Notes: generated by a model from the letters alone, not told the origin. Shown: positions 8,597 to 19,149, numbered from the stretch's first letter. The stretch is 64,000 nt of DNA from Nocardia elegans NBRC 108235 (GCF_001612845.1 NZ_BDBF01000024.1:1-64000), one strand, 5' to 3'. Program-made: numbers and translations.

Positions 8597-10531
8597 ATGG
8601 GCGCTCGACCGGAAGGCGATGCCACGGCCGCCTTCGACCCGTCGGCCGATCGGGCGGTGGATACTGCGCCGCAACCCACCGCGGCCGAGCAGTCCGCCGG
8701 CGCGACCAGGCCGCGCCCGCACGCGTCCCCCGCCGCCGATCTCGAGCCCGGCGACCGGATCGACGATTTCGATCTGCTGCTCGAGCTCGGCCGCGGCGCG
8801 TTCGCCCAGGTGTTCCTGGCCCGGCAGCGGTCGCTGCAGCGACTGGTGGCGGTGAAGATCTCCGCGGACCACGGCACCGAACCCCAGACCCTGGCTCAGC
8901 TGGATCACGAATCCATCGTCCGGGTGTACGACCAGCGGGTGCTGCCGGACCGGGGGCTGAAACTGCTCTACATGCAATACGTTCCGGGTGGCACGCTGGC
9001 CGCGGTGCTGACGCGGGTCCGCGCGACCGCGCCGGAGCGACGCAGCGGGCGGCTGCTACTGGACGCGGTCGACGAGGCCTTGGCGGACAAAGGCGAGATC
9101 CCCACCTCGAGCAGCCGCGCGCGCGACGAGATCGCGGCCCTGTCCTGGCCGGAAACCCTCGCCTGGCTCGGCCGCCGGCTCGCCGAAGCCCTCGACTACG
9201 CCGAACGACGCGGTGTGCTGCACCGCGATATCAAACCGGCCAACGTCCTGCTCTCCGCCGACGCCGCACCCAAACTGGCCGACTTCAACATCAGCTTCAG
9301 CAACCACATCGCGGGCAGCAGTCCGGTGGCGTACTTCGGCGGATCGCTGGCCTACATGTCTCCCGAACATCTCGAGGCGAGCCACCCGCAGCTGTCCGGC
9401 ACGGTGGACGACCTCGACACGCGCAGCGATATCTACGCTCTGGGCGTCATGCTCTGGGAGTTGCTGACCGGGCGACGCCCGTTTCCGCAGACCGCGGCGA
9501 AAAATTCGCAGGACTCGGTCGAACAGCTCCTCGACATGCGGCGCCGCCCGATCGCGCAGCAATTCCTCGACGACCTTCCCGCCGACTGCCCGGCCTCGCT
9601 GCGCCGCGTGCTGCTGACCTGCCTGGCGCCGCGGCGCACCGATCGCTGGGCCAACGGCGCGGAGCTGGCCCAGCAATTCGAGCTCTGCCTCGACCCGCGG
9701 GCCCGGGAGCTGGTCGACGCGCCGCCGGACAGCCACCGCCCGCGCGGGCCGCTGTGGCCGATACCGATTCTCGCGGTCGCGATCGCCGTGCCCAATCTGG
9801 CCGCTGCGTGGTACAACTACTACTACAACAAGACGCTGATCGTCAGCAAACTCACGCCCGAGATCCAGCGCTCCTTCCACGATGTGGCCCAGGTGCTGTA
9901 TCCGCTGGCCATCGTGGCGGCCACGCTCCTGATCCTCTACATCGCGCGCCGTCTCATCGAGGTGTCCATCGGACTGCACAATGGGCGTGACTATCCCGAG
10001 GCCGTTCTCACGAGCGCTCGCATCGATGCGCTGCGGCTCGGCAACCGGGTGGCGGCCATCGCTTTCGTGTTCTGGTTCGCCGGTGGCGTGATATTTCCGG
10101 TGATGCTGAATCTCGTCGCCGGCGGCGTGCCGCGCGGCACCTACACGCATTTCCTGCTGTCCCTGGTCGTCTGCGGTGCGGTCGCCCTGACCTACCCGTA
10201 CTTCGCGATCACCTGGTACGTGGTGCGGTTCCTGTACCCGCTCTTCCTGGCCCACGGACGGTCCGCCGCCGCCGACGTCGAACACCTGCGCCGGCTCGCC
10301 CGGCGTACCGGCATCTACCTCACCGCGGCCGCCGCCGTACCGCTGGTGGGTGTCACGGGCATCACGTTCCTGCCGGCGCCGGATATCGAATCCATCATCT
10401 GGGCGATCCGCATCCTGTGCGTCGGCGGCATCATCTGCTTCATCCTCGCCTACGTGTGCTACGAGGTCATCGGGAAGGACCTGCGGGCACTCGAACGCGT
10501 CGCCGCCGCATCCACCACCGACACGGAATAG
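8597..10531 (+). CDS. Membrane-anchored Ser/Thr protein kinase with DFN in place of DFG
   Basis: Eukaryotic-like kinase of 644 residues. A Pro/Ala-rich N-terminal tail of ~55 residues precedes the kinase domain: glycine loop GRGAFAQV (65-72), VAVK lysine 87, HRDIKPAN with catalytic Asp211, and LADFN at 227-231 where the metal-binding DFG motif normally sits. APE-equivalent MSPEHLE and the DIYALGVMLWELLTG helix follow. After ~residue 385 there are about six hydrophobic segments, so the C-terminal half is a polytopic membrane domain, not the PASTA sensor of PknB. The HRD and VAVK residues argue for an active kinase; the DFN change may alter metal handling. ATG 8597 is preceded by GGAG at ~10 nt. 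Confidence 0.88.
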   Translation: MGARPEGDATAAFDPSADRAVDTAPQPTAAEQSAGATRPRPHASPAADLEPGDRIDDFDLLLELGRGAFAQVFLARQRSLQRLVAVKISADHGTEPQTLAQLDHESIVRVYDQRVLPDRGLKLLYMQYVPGGTLAAVLTRVRATAPERRSGRLLLDAVDEALADKGEIPTSSSRARDEIAALSWPETLAWLGRRLAEALDYAERRGVLHRDIKPANVLLSADAAPKLADFNISFSNHIAGSSPVAYFGGSLAYMSPEHLEASHPQLSGTVDDLDTRSDIYALGVMLWELLTGRRPFPQTAAKNSQDSVEQLLDMRRRPIAQQFLDDLPADCPASLRRVLLTCLAPRRTDRWANGAELAQQFELCLDPRARELVDAPPDSHRPRGPLWPIPILAVAIAVPNLAAAWYNYYYNKTLIVSKLTPEIQRSFHDVAQVLYPLAIVAATLLILYIARRLIEVSIGLHNGRDYPEAVLTSARIDALRLGNRVAAIAFVFWFAGGVIFPVMLNLVAGGVPRGTYTHFLLSLVVCGAVALTYPYFAITWYVVRFLYPLFLAHGRSAAADVEHLRRLARRTGIYLTAAAAVPLVGVTGITFLPAPDIESIIWAIRILCVGGIICFILAYVCYEVIGKDLRALERVAAASTTDTE

Positions 10532-10661
10532 GCGAGCGCCGGCCGTGCCCTCTCCGCGATCGCGGGCAGCGGTGCGTGGCGGGATGCGGTAGTGGTATTC
10601 CGATACCAGGCGCCGGCGATCCGACTGTGCGCGGATCGAAAACTGCTGGGAGGTAGCGACT

Positions 10662-11552
10662 GTGGCGGTCGGATCGGAGCCCGCGCTTCGGTACCGGGTG
10701 TTTCGCCGGGCCGAGGTCAGGGTGCTCCTGCGTACCGTGCGGGCGGCGTGGTCGGATGAATTGTCCGATTGGGCGGCGGCATTGACGTACTACAGCATGT
10801 TGTCGCTGTTTCCCGCCCTGCTGATCGCCATCGTGGTGCTGAGCATCGCCGGCCCCGCCCCCGCCGACTCGCTCGCGGGCGCGGCCGGGCGGCTGGGGCC
10901 CGGCGGCGGCACCTCACTGATCGCCGAGTCGATTCATCATCTGCAGTCGGTCAAGTCGCTGTCCGGTCCGATGGCGGTCGTGGGCCTGTTGTCGGCGTTC
11001 TGGACCGTATCGACCTATCTGGGGGCGTTCATCCGGGCGGCCAACGCCCTCTACGGTGTGCGGGAGAGCCGATCCCTCTGGCGCACACTGCCGCTGCGCT
11101 TCGCGCTGGGTCTGGTGCTGGTGGTCGCCGTGGTCGTCACCGTGCTCGGCTTCGCCATCACTCCCGGCCTCGCCGAACACGCCGGCAACCGGATCGGCAT
11201 GGGTTCGGCGGGCCTGCTCGTCTGGTCGATCGTGAAGTGGCCGCTGCTGGCCCTGCTGGTGAGTGTCGCACTGGCGCTGCTGTATTGGGTCGCGCCGAAC
11301 ACCGAGGGCCAGCGGTTGCGCTGGCTCACCTCCGGAAGCGTGATCGCCGTGGGCATCTGGATCGCGGGGTCGGCCGGACTGGCCCTGTACGCCGCGCATT
11401 TCGACTCGCTCAATCGCGTGTACGGGTCACTGACCGCGGCGATCGTCCTGCTGATGTGGTTGTGGCTCACCAACTTCGCGATTCTGCTCGGCGCGGTCGT
11501 CGATGCCCAGATCACCCGGCAGCGAATGTTGCGCGAGCACCCGGGGCCGTGA
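10662..11552 (+). CDS. YihY/virulence factor BrkB family inner-membrane protein
   Basis: The 296-residue polytopic membrane protein contains the family's WSDELSDWAAALTYYSMLSLFPALL opening helix, shown here by the key segment AALTYYSMLSLFPALL, and a closing YGSLTAAIVLLMWLWLTNFAILLGA block. About six membrane helices are visible. Members were once called ribonuclease BN in error; the transport or lipid role remains unsettled. GTG 10662 is preceded by GGGAGG about 8 nt upstream. It is convergent with the hydrogenase gene run, with 12 nt between stops. Confidence 0.9.
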   Translation: MAVGSEPALRYRVFRRAEVRVLLRTVRAAWSDELSDWAAALTYYSMLSLFPALLIAIVVLSIAGPAPADSLAGAAGRLGPGGGTSLIAESIHHLQSVKSLSGPMAVVGLLSAFWTVSTYLGAFIRAANALYGVRESRSLWRTLPLRFALGLVLVVAVVVTVLGFAITPGLAEHAGNRIGMGSAGLLVWSIVKWPLLALLVSVALALLYWVAPNTEGQRLRWLTSGSVIAVGIWIAGSAGLALYAAHFDSLNRVYGSLTAAIVLLMWLWLTNFAILLGAVVDAQITRQRMLREHPGP

Positions 11553-11564
11553 TCGGCACCGCGG

Positions 11565-12323
11565 TCACGAGGCTCGCGACCGCCCGGCGGCCGGTGGCGC
11601 GGAGTGCGGGTCGAGCCGGCGGTTGGTGGCCGCCAGTTGCCAGGCCGTCGCTGCCTCGAGCCGGTCGACCCGGGTGGGGTCGAGCCGGCCGCAGATGTGG
11701 TCCCAGTGCAGCGCGAGATGGTCGCCCACCTCGAAATCGGCGGCATCGATGCCCGCACCGGCCAGCTCGATGCGGCGCGGCATCGCCGCCGAGAGCGACA
11801 AGTGCGAATCGCTCCAGCGCAGCCGGCGCACGGAAACCGTCGCGGTGGTGGCGTCGCGCGCGTGGACCCGCGCCCAGCTGATCCGGCAGTTGTCGAGCAC
11901 GCGCAGCGGCAGGTCCGCGGGACCTCGGTCGAGCAGACGGGTCCACGGATAGATGCCGAACACGTGGAAGTTGTGGTTGGGCGCACTTTCCGGCGCCAGC
12001 TCCGGGCCCAGATGGCGCCAGTACCCGCCGGCGATCGGTCCGATCATCGACAACAGCTCCGACAGGAATTCCGCGCGGTCGATGCCGGCGCCGACTCCCC
12101 CACCGAGCCAATAGGATTCGACCAGTCGCGGGTCGAGCGGATCGCCGATCCCGGTCATCGACGACAGCACCCGCAGATACGGCCAGGCTCCGGAGAAGCG
12201 CCGTGCCACGGCCCGGATCTCGGCATCGGTCCCGCCGGCCAGCGCGGGGGCGTCGGCCGGGCCGCAGTAGCCCAGCGCGTTCGGCGCGTAGGTGTACCGC
12301 GCGAACATCTGCGGCCCGCTCAT
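11565..12323 (-). CDS. Hydrogenase-locus conserved protein (probably DUF6390)
   Basis: Predicted protein of 252 residues starting MSGPQMFARYTYAPNALGYCGPAD. I believe this corresponds to DUF6390, a family found beside actinobacterial [NiFe] hydrogenases, but the accession is from memory. No known catalytic motif or signal peptide is seen; there is a conserved-looking GYCGPAD near the N terminus and two HxHW-like segments (HLALHWDHICG). It is the last gene of the long hyp/hhy run, with its ATG overlapping the nickel transporter stop by 4 nt (ATGA at 12320-12323). Context suggests an accessory or maturation role. Confidence 0.75.
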   Translation of the reverse strand: MSGPQMFARYTYAPNALGYCGPADAPALAGGTDAEIRAVARRFSGAWPYLRVLSSMTGIGDPLDPRLVESYWLGGGVGAGIDRAEFLSELLSMIGPIAGGYWRHLGPELAPESAPNHNFHVFGIYPWTRLLDRGPADLPLRVLDNCRISWARVHARDATTATVSVRRLRWSDSHLSLSAAMPRRIELAGAGIDAADFEVGDHLALHWDHICGRLDPTRVDRLEAATAWQLAATNRRLDPHSAPPAAGRSRAS

Positions 12324-13420
12324 GTCGGGCCCTCGTGGGCCGCACGCGGGGATTGCCCGCGCCGCCACAGGATCAGCGCCAGCAGCCAAGTCGCGAGGAA
12401 CAGCGCCACCACGGCGAAACCCATCGCTCCCAGATCGAGACCGCCGATCCAGGCCAGCGGGCCGGAGGTGATGCCCAATGCGCCGGTGACCACGGAGACG
12501 ATCTCCTGGGCGCCGATCAGCAGGGCCACCGCGACCGACAGCCCGGTCACCAGCAGGTTGTAGTAGATCTTGCGGGCCGGCGCGGCGCAGGCCCAGCCGT
12601 AGGCCGCGTTCATGCACGCCCCGTCCAGCGAGTCGAACAGAGTCATACCGGCTGAGAACAGCAGCGGCAACACCACGATCGCGTACCACGGCAGATCGGT
12701 GTCGGCCGCGGCGCCGCCCGCGAGCACCAGCAGGCTCACCTCGGTCACCGTGTCGAATCCCAGCCCGAACAGGACACCGATCGGATACATCTGCCCCGGC
12801 TTGCGCACCGCGCGCACCAGCGGCGCCAGCACCCGGTTCAGCGCCCCGCGCGCGTACAGCCGGGAATCCAGGTCCCGCTCGTCACCCTCCCCTCGGCGCA
12901 CCGCGCGCAGTGCCCGCCCGATACCGATGAGCGACACCAGGTTCAGCACACCGATGAGCAGCAGGAAGGTTCCCGAGACGCCGCTGCCGAAGGTACCGGT
13001 CCAGCGCCGCAGTCCGGAGCCGTCGTCCTCGACGCCGGAGGCCAGCACCCGCGCGCCCAGTGCCAGCGCACCGACCATGACGAAGACGACGGTGGAATGG
13101 CCGAGCGAGAACCAGAATCCGACCGACACCGGGGTCCTGCGCTCGCCCACCAACTTGCGGGTGGTGTTGTCGATCGCGGCGATATGGTCGACGTCGAAGG
13201 CATGCCGCATCCCCAGCGTGTAGGCGGTCACACCCAGGCCGGCACCGAACACCACGTTCCCCACCGCGTAGTGGTTCGGGATGACCAGGGCTGCCAGTAG
13301 CCCCCAGCCCGCGACGTGCAGCGCGACCACCGTCACCGCCATACCGGTCACGCCGCGGCGCCGGGCGCGCTGTTCTCGCGCCCACTCCCGAGGGGGCGAT
13401 ACCGTCATCGTCGGCCGCAT
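12320..13420 (-). CDS. NiCoT-family nickel/cobalt permease
   Basis: High-affinity Ni/Co importer (HoxN/NixA/NicT family) supplying nickel to the hydrogenases. All four family signatures are visible: RHAFDVDHIAAIDN in helix II, LGHSTVVF, LGFDTVTEV and GMTLFDSLDG. It has 366 residues with about eight membrane helices. ATG 13420 is chosen over the internal ATG 13408 because GGGAGA lies 6 nt upstream of the former and nothing similar upstream of the latter. It sits between hypE (31 nt upstream) and the DUF6390-like gene, so it is probably co-transcribed with the maturation genes. Confidence 0.92.
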   Translation of the reverse strand: MRPTMTVSPPREWAREQRARRRGVTGMAVTVVALHVAGWGLLAALVIPNHYAVGNVVFGAGLGVTAYTLGMRHAFDVDHIAAIDNTTRKLVGERRTPVSVGFWFSLGHSTVVFVMVGALALGARVLASGVEDDGSGLRRWTGTFGSGVSGTFLLLIGVLNLVSLIGIGRALRAVRRGEGDERDLDSRLYARGALNRVLAPLVRAVRKPGQMYPIGVLFGLGFDTVTEVSLLVLAGGAAADTDLPWYAIVVLPLLFSAGMTLFDSLDGACMNAAYGWACAAPARKIYYNLLVTGLSVAVALLIGAQEIVSVVTGALGITSGPLAWIGGLDLGAMGFAVVALFLATWLLALILWRRGQSPRAAHEGPT

Positions 13421-13451
13421 CGTATCTCCCGCTCGCGCCCCCACCGGACGC

Positions 13452-14529
13452 TCAGCAGATCCGCGGAAGCTGTTCGCCGGCGGGCAGATCCACCACCCGG
13501 GTACCGCCGAGGGCGGTGCGCGCGACCACCATCCCGGGATGTTCGTCGACGCAGACGCCGATCGCACAGGCCCGCGCGCCCAGCGGATGGGCCCGCATGG
13601 CCGCCAGCGCGCGGTCCGCGTCGTCGGCGGCGACGAAGGCGATCGCCTTCCCCTCGTTGGCCACGTACAGCGGATCCAGTCCCAGCAATCCGCAGGCATC
13701 GCGGACCGCGTCCGGAATCGGCAGTGCGCGTTCGTCCAGCCGCACACCGACATGCGCCGCTTTCGCGATCTCGTTCAGCGTCGCCGCGACCCCGCCGCGG
13801 GTGGGGTCGCGCAGCATGTGCACGTCGGCGCCGGTCTCGAGAATCGCGGCCACCAGACCGTTCAGCGCGGCGGTGTCGCTGCGCACGGTGGTGCCGAATT
13901 CCAGGCCCTCCCGGCAACTCATGACCGCCACCCCGTGCACGCCGATATCACCGCTGACCAGCACGACGTCGCCGGGCCGGGCGCGCTCAGGGCGGATGTC
14001 GACCCCCGCGGGCACCAGCCCGATGCCCGCGGTATTGACGAAGATGCCGTCCCCGTGGCCGGAATCGACCACTTTCGTATCGCCGGTCACCAGCTTCACC
14101 CCGGCGGTGACGGCGGCGGCGCCCATAGCTTCGGCGACCCGCGCGATATCGGCCAGGTCGGTGCCCTCTTCCAGGATGAACGCCGTCGACAGCACCAGGG
14201 GCTGCGCACCGGCCATGGCCAGATCGTTCACGGTGCCGTTGACCGCCAGCTCACCGATCGTGCCGCCGGGAAAGACGAGCGGTTTCACCACGAACGAATC
14301 GGTGGAGAAGGCCAGCCTGGCGGCCCCGACCTCGACCACCGCCGCATCCCCGAGCGCGGCGTCGGCGGCGGCGCCGAAGGCGGGCAGGAACAGATGCTCG
14401 ATCAGCTCGCCCGACATCGCACCTCCGCCGCCGTGCGCCATCACGATGGTCGGCGAATCCCGCAGCGGCAGCGGGCACACCCAGCTGTCGGCGTCGAATA
14501 CCGGTGCCGGGGTGGAGGTTCCGGCGTGG

Positions 14530-14537
<8 letters not shown>
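13452..14537 (-). CDS. hypE: HypE, carbamoyl dehydratase making the CN ligand
   Basis: HypE receives a carbamoyl group from HypF on its C-terminal cysteine and dehydrates it with ATP to thiocyanate, the cyanide donor for the Fe(CN)2CO centre. The 361-residue protein has the PurM-like AIRS fold, with AHGGGGAMSGELI near the N terminus and FSTDSFVVKPLVFPGG as the nucleotide-binding block. It ends in PRIC, so the terminal acceptor cysteine is present. Its start overlaps the end of hypD by 8 nt. Confidence 0.96.
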
Positions 14538-15638
<1,101 letters not shown>

Positions 15639-15642
<4 letters not shown>

Positions 15643-15974
15643 CGGTTCACCTCGTCGTCGCGGGCGGACTCCGACGGTGCGCCGGAGGTGGGATCGGGAA
15701 GGCCGGACTGCCGGGCGGCGATGGCGAATCCGTCGCCGAATTCCTCGTTCAGCACACCGAGGTGTTCGAATTCGGCGAGAGTGGCCAGCGCCGACTCCTC
15801 GTCGAGGCGCTGAATGGCGAATCCGACGTGCACGACGACGTAGTCGCCGACCGCGGCATCCGGAATGTATTGCAGGCATACGTCTTTGTGGACACCGCCG
15901 AAGTCGACAACCGACATCAGCGTGCCGTCGCGCTCGTACAGGTCGAGCACCTTCCCCGGGACTGCCAGGCACAT
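15639..15974 (-). CDS. hypC: HypC chaperone (first copy)
   Basis: Small chaperone (111 aa) that binds HypD and the hydrogenase precursor through its N-terminal cysteine after Met removal. Starting at ATG 15974 gives MCLAVPGKV, as the family demands, with AAGGAAGGAA just upstream; the in-frame ATG at 15998 would bury the essential Cys2 behind eight residues and is rejected. The C-terminal ~30 residues (after GVLNEEFGDG) are longer than in many HypC proteins. A second HypC homologue is encoded at 18289-18528. Confidence 0.94.
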
Positions 15975-15994
15975 GATCGGTTCCTTCCTTTCGC

Positions 15995-18292
15995 TCATCG
16001 AGCCCCGGCGACGAGCAGCTGCCCGAATGCCAGGCCGCCGTCGTTGGGTGGCACTCTGTGATGAGTGATGACCTGAAAACCCTCGTCCCGCAGCCGTTTT
16101 CGCGAGAGTGAGAGCAGCAGCGCGTTCTGGAACACGCCACCGGAGAGGGCCACCGGCACACCCGGTTCACCGAACCGATGCGCCAGGGCGGCCACGAGTT
16201 CGGCGACCGCGACGTGGAAGCGCGCGCCGACGAGGTCCGCACCGGCTCCCGCCGCGAGGTCGGCGACCACCGCCGCCAGCACCGGAGCCGGATCGATTCG
16301 CGCGGCGCCGTCGGGATCCGCCGCTCCGAGCGCGAATCGGTAGCCGTGGCCGAGATCCGCGTCGCGGGCGCGGGCCTCCAATTCGATGGCGGCTTGGGCC
16401 TCGTAGTCGACCACGTGGCGCACGCCCGCCAGCGACGCCACCGCGTCGAACAGCCGTCCCATACTCGAAGTGGGAACGCAGCCCAGCCCGGTGCCGAGTT
16501 GGTGTGCGAGGACCCGGCGCTCGGCGGGCGGGCACGCGGCGACCGAGGCGAGGGATTCCTCCCACGGGATGCCGGCGGCGTGCAGATGGGCCAGCGCCAT
16601 CCGGTAGGGCCGGTGCACGCTGGCGTCACCACCCGGTAGCGCGACGTAGGCCAGATGCGCCAGGCGGCGGAACCCCTTGTAGCCGGCGGCCAGCACCTCA
16701 CCGCCCCAGATCGCCCCGTCCGGGCCGAAACCCGTTCCGTCGAAAGCCATTCCGAGGACGGTCGACGAGCCGGGCAGGCCGTGCTCCCCCATCACCGCCG
16801 CGATGTGGGCGTGGTGATGTTGCACGGTGTGTACCGGCCGTCCGGCCGCGGCCCGTCGCGCCCAGGCGCTGGAGCGGTAGCCGGGATGGGCGTCGACCGC
16901 CAGCCGCGCCGGGTGCACTCCGGTCAGTTCCTCCAGATGGTGTTCGGCGGCGCCGAATGCGCGCAGCGTGGCCAGATCGTCCATATCGCCGATGTGCTGG
17001 CTCAACCATGCGTACCGGCCCTCGGCGACCGCGCAGGTGTTCTTCACATCCGCGCCGACCGCGAGGACGGGCGCCGACTCCTGCGGCAGCGCCAGTGGCA
17101 GCGGCGCGTACCCCCGGGAGCGGCGGATCGGCAGTTCGATGCCGTCGACCAGCCGGACCACCGAATCGTCGCAGGGCACGAGGATGCGGCGGTCGTGGTC
17201 CAGCACGGCGTCGGCCAGTTCCGGCAGCCGCCGCGCGGCGTCCTCGTCGGTGTAGCAGAGAGGTTCGCCGCCGAGATTGGCCGAGGTCATCACCAGCGCG
17301 AATGGTCCGGGCGAGTCGCCGGGCAGTCCGAACAGCAGCAGGTGCAGCGGAGTGTAGGCCAGCATCACCCCGAGATCGCGAAGGCCCGGCGCCACCGCAT
17401 CCGTCAGCACGTGCCCGCGCCGCGGCAGCAGCACGATCGGGCGCTGGGGTCCGCTCAGCACCGCCGCGGCGGCCGCGTCGACGTGTGCGACGGCGCGGGC
17501 CGCGGCCGGATCGGCGACCATGACGGCGAAGGGTTTGGCGCCGCGGCGTTTACGCACGCGCAGCCGCGTCACCGCATCCTCGTCGTCGGCGGCGCAGGCG
17601 AGGTGATAGCCGCCGATCCCCTTGACCGCCACGATTCCGCCCTCGCGCAACGTCTTTCGCGCGGCGGCCACGGGATCACCGGTTCCCGGACCGGAGTAGC
17701 GCAGGGTGGGCCCGCATTCCGGGCAGGCGATCGGCTGGGCGTGGAAGCGGCGATCACCGGGATCGTGATACTCGCGCGCGCAGCGCTCGCACATGGCGAA
17801 CTCGGCCATCGACGTCCGCTCGCGGTCGTAGGGCAGACTCGCGATGATGGTGAATCTCGGCCCGCAGTTGGTACAGGTGATGAACGGATGCCGGTAGCGG
17901 CGATCGGCGGGATCGGCCAGCTCCCGCGCACAGTCGGCGCAGATCGCCACATCGGGCGAGGCAAGGGTGCGGCCGCTGCCACGGGTCGTGCCGGCGATGT
18001 GGAATCCGGTTCCGCCGCGCACCGGCAGATCGGTGCGCTCCACGGAGTCGACCACGGCCAGCGGTGGCGGCCGGCGGCGCACCCGATCGGTGAATTCGGC
18101 CAGTGCCCAGGGTGTTCCCTCGATGTCGACGATCACCCCGTCGCTGTCGTTGGCGACACTGCCGGTCAGCGCGAGTTCGGCGGCGGTGCTGTAGACGAAG
18201 GGCCGGAATCCCACGCCCTGCACCACACCGCGCACGACCAGCCGGCACCGAGCGCGCCCGGCGTCGGCTACTCGCGCCGCCTCGGTACTCAC
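15995..18292 (-). CDS. hypF: HypF carbamoyltransferase
   Basis: HypF converts carbamoyl phosphate and ATP to carbamoyl-adenylate and loads HypE. The 765-residue protein has the standard order: acylphosphatase-like domain (VRGVVQGVGFRPFVYSTA, ~20-37), two zinc-finger pairs (CADCAREL, CTNCGPRF, CERCAREY, CPECGPTL, ~118-190), a YrdC-like domain, and the C-terminal Kae1-like domain with HHHAHIAAVMGEH and a GMAFDGTGFGPDG block. The GTG start overlaps the stop of the second hypC (GTGA), and its stop lies 20 nt before hypC. Confidence 0.96.
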   Translation of the reverse strand: MSTEAARVADAGRARCRLVVRGVVQGVGFRPFVYSTAAELALTGSVANDSDGVIVDIEGTPWALAEFTDRVRRRPPPLAVVDSVERTDLPVRGGTGFHIAGTTRGSGRTLASPDVAICADCARELADPADRRYRHPFITCTNCGPRFTIIASLPYDRERTSMAEFAMCERCAREYHDPGDRRFHAQPIACPECGPTLRYSGPGTGDPVAAARKTLREGGIVAVKGIGGYHLACAADDEDAVTRLRVRKRRGAKPFAVMVADPAAARAVAHVDAAAAAVLSGPQRPIVLLPRRGHVLTDAVAPGLRDLGVMLAYTPLHLLLFGLPGDSPGPFALVMTSANLGGEPLCYTDEDAARRLPELADAVLDHDRRILVPCDDSVVRLVDGIELPIRRSRGYAPLPLALPQESAPVLAVGADVKNTCAVAEGRYAWLSQHIGDMDDLATLRAFGAAEHHLEELTGVHPARLAVDAHPGYRSSAWARRAAAGRPVHTVQHHHAHIAAVMGEHGLPGSSTVLGMAFDGTGFGPDGAIWGGEVLAAGYKGFRRLAHLAYVALPGGDASVHRPYRMALAHLHAAGIPWEESLASVAACPPAERRVLAHQLGTGLGCVPTSSMGRLFDAVASLAGVRHVVDYEAQAAIELEARARDADLGHGYRFALGAADPDGAARIDPAPVLAAVVADLAAGAGADLVGARFHVAVAELVAALAHRFGEPGVPVALSGGVFQNALLLSLSRKRLRDEGFQVITHHRVPPNDGGLAFGQLLVAGAR

Positions 18293-18528
18293 GGTTCGCC
18301 CCGGCTCAGCAGTCGCAGTCCGGCGAGCGCCTCGCGGGCACCCGCCTCGTCGGTGCGCTCGACCGCGAGGCCCATGTGGATGATCACCCAGTCACCCGGT
18401 CCCACCGGATCGTCTTCCAGCAGGCCTATATTCACCTTGCGCTCGGCGCCGGAGACATCGACGAGAGCCAGCTGACCCGCGTAGCCGTCGACGATCTCCA
18501 CGACCCGGCCCGGAATTCCGAGGCACAC
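18289..18528 (-). CDS. hypC: Second HypC/HupF-type chaperone
   Basis: Short HypC-fold protein (79 aa) reading MCLGIPGRVVEIVDG. Two in-frame GTGs occur, at 18534 and 18528. GGAGGT at 18535-18540 touches the first with no spacing but is 6 nt from the second, and only the second puts Cys at position 2, which the family needs. It ends ...GLRLLSRGEP and overlaps hypF by 4 nt. Two HypC-type proteins in one locus may divide work between scaffold loading and client hydrogenase, or between the two hydrogenases of this window. Confidence 0.9.
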   Translation of the reverse strand: MCLGIPGRVVEIVDGYAGQLALVDVSGAERKVNIGLLEDDPVGPGDWVIIHMGLAVERTDEAGAREALAGLRLLSRGEP

Positions 18529-18530
18529 GA

Positions 18531-19007
18531 TCACACCTCCGTTCGCGACATCCGCAGTTGCGCGACCAGCCGCGCCACGGTCTCGGCGCCCTCGTCGACC
18601 GCGGCCGCCACCGGTTCGGACAGGCCGATCCCCTCATCGGTCGACAGCACCTGACAGCCCACGACCACGGTGGGTGGCACGACCCCGCCCAGCGCCCGCA
18701 CCCCCGCGAACACCGCCGCCGGATCCATCCCGTGGGCGTCCAGACCGGCCGGCGCCTCCTGGTCCGGTTCGGCGCGCAGCACCTCGATGCGGCCCGCCGC
18801 GCCCCGATTCGGGACCGCGTCGACCAGGACCAGCGCATCCCAGGGATCGAGCAGGTCGTAGGCCAGATGCATACCGCGGATGCCGTAGTCGACCACCCGC
18901 ACGCCGTCCTCGCGGTCCGGCGGTATCCGCCGCACCACCTCGGGGCCGAATCCGTCGTCGCCGAGGAAGATGTTGCCGATTCCGGCGACCAGCACCCGGC
19001 TGTTCAC
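18531..19007 (-). CDS. [NiFe] hydrogenase maturation endopeptidase (for HhyL)
   Basis: HyaD/HybD/HycI-type protease (158 aa) that removes the C-terminal extension of the large subunit after nickel insertion. Visible features are the opening LVAGIGNIFLGDDGFGPEV, the VVDYGIRGMHLAYDLL segment with metal-binding Asp, LVDAVPN and HGMDP. GTG 19007 is chosen because no in-frame ATG starts the fold; it overlaps the stop of the small upstream gene. Its location in the 1h gene run points to HhyL as substrate; a different peptidase accompanies the 3b hydrogenase at 39107-39598. Confidence 0.92.
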   Translation of the reverse strand: MNSRVLVAGIGNIFLGDDGFGPEVVRRIPPDREDGVRVVDYGIRGMHLAYDLLDPWDALVLVDAVPNRGAAGRIEVLRAEPDQEAPAGLDAHGMDPAAVFAGVRALGGVVPPTVVVGCQVLSTDEGIGLSEPVAAAVDEGAETVARLVAQLRMSRTEV

Positions 19008-19123
19008 ATGCGCCGCATTCGCAGATAGCGGCGCATATCCGGAATCGAGCGGATTCCGATCAGCGCCAGGACGACGACCGCCGCCGCGACGACTCCCGTC
19101 GCCACCATTCCCACCGTCTCCAT
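19004..19123 (-). CDS. 39-residue membrane peptide of hydrogenase locus (DUF6893-like)
   Basis: Short gene of 39 codons: one hydrophobic helix (GMVATGVVAAAVVVLALIGI, residues 5-24) followed by a basic tail SIPDMRRYLRMRRM. I recall a family of such peptides, DUF6893, in actinobacterial hydrogenase loci; treat the name as tentative. ATG 19123 is preceded by AGGAAAGGA about 9 nt away, and its TGA overlaps the GTG of the protease gene. A role as membrane anchor or assembly factor for the hydrogenase is possible but unproven. Confidence 0.7.
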   Translation of the reverse strand: METVGMVATGVVAAAVVVLALIGIRSIPDMRRYLRMRRM

Positions 19124-19149
19124 GACATCCGTCCTTTCCTCCGGCCGCG

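Noticed and set aside
10532..10661. tRNA or small RNA before the yihY-like gene
   Set aside because: No cloverleaf or strong hairpin could be drawn; only the GGGAGG ribosome-binding site is supported.
15975..15998. Longer HypC starting MSERKEPI
   Set aside because: The family needs Cys at position 2, given by ATG 15974 with a good ribosome-binding site.
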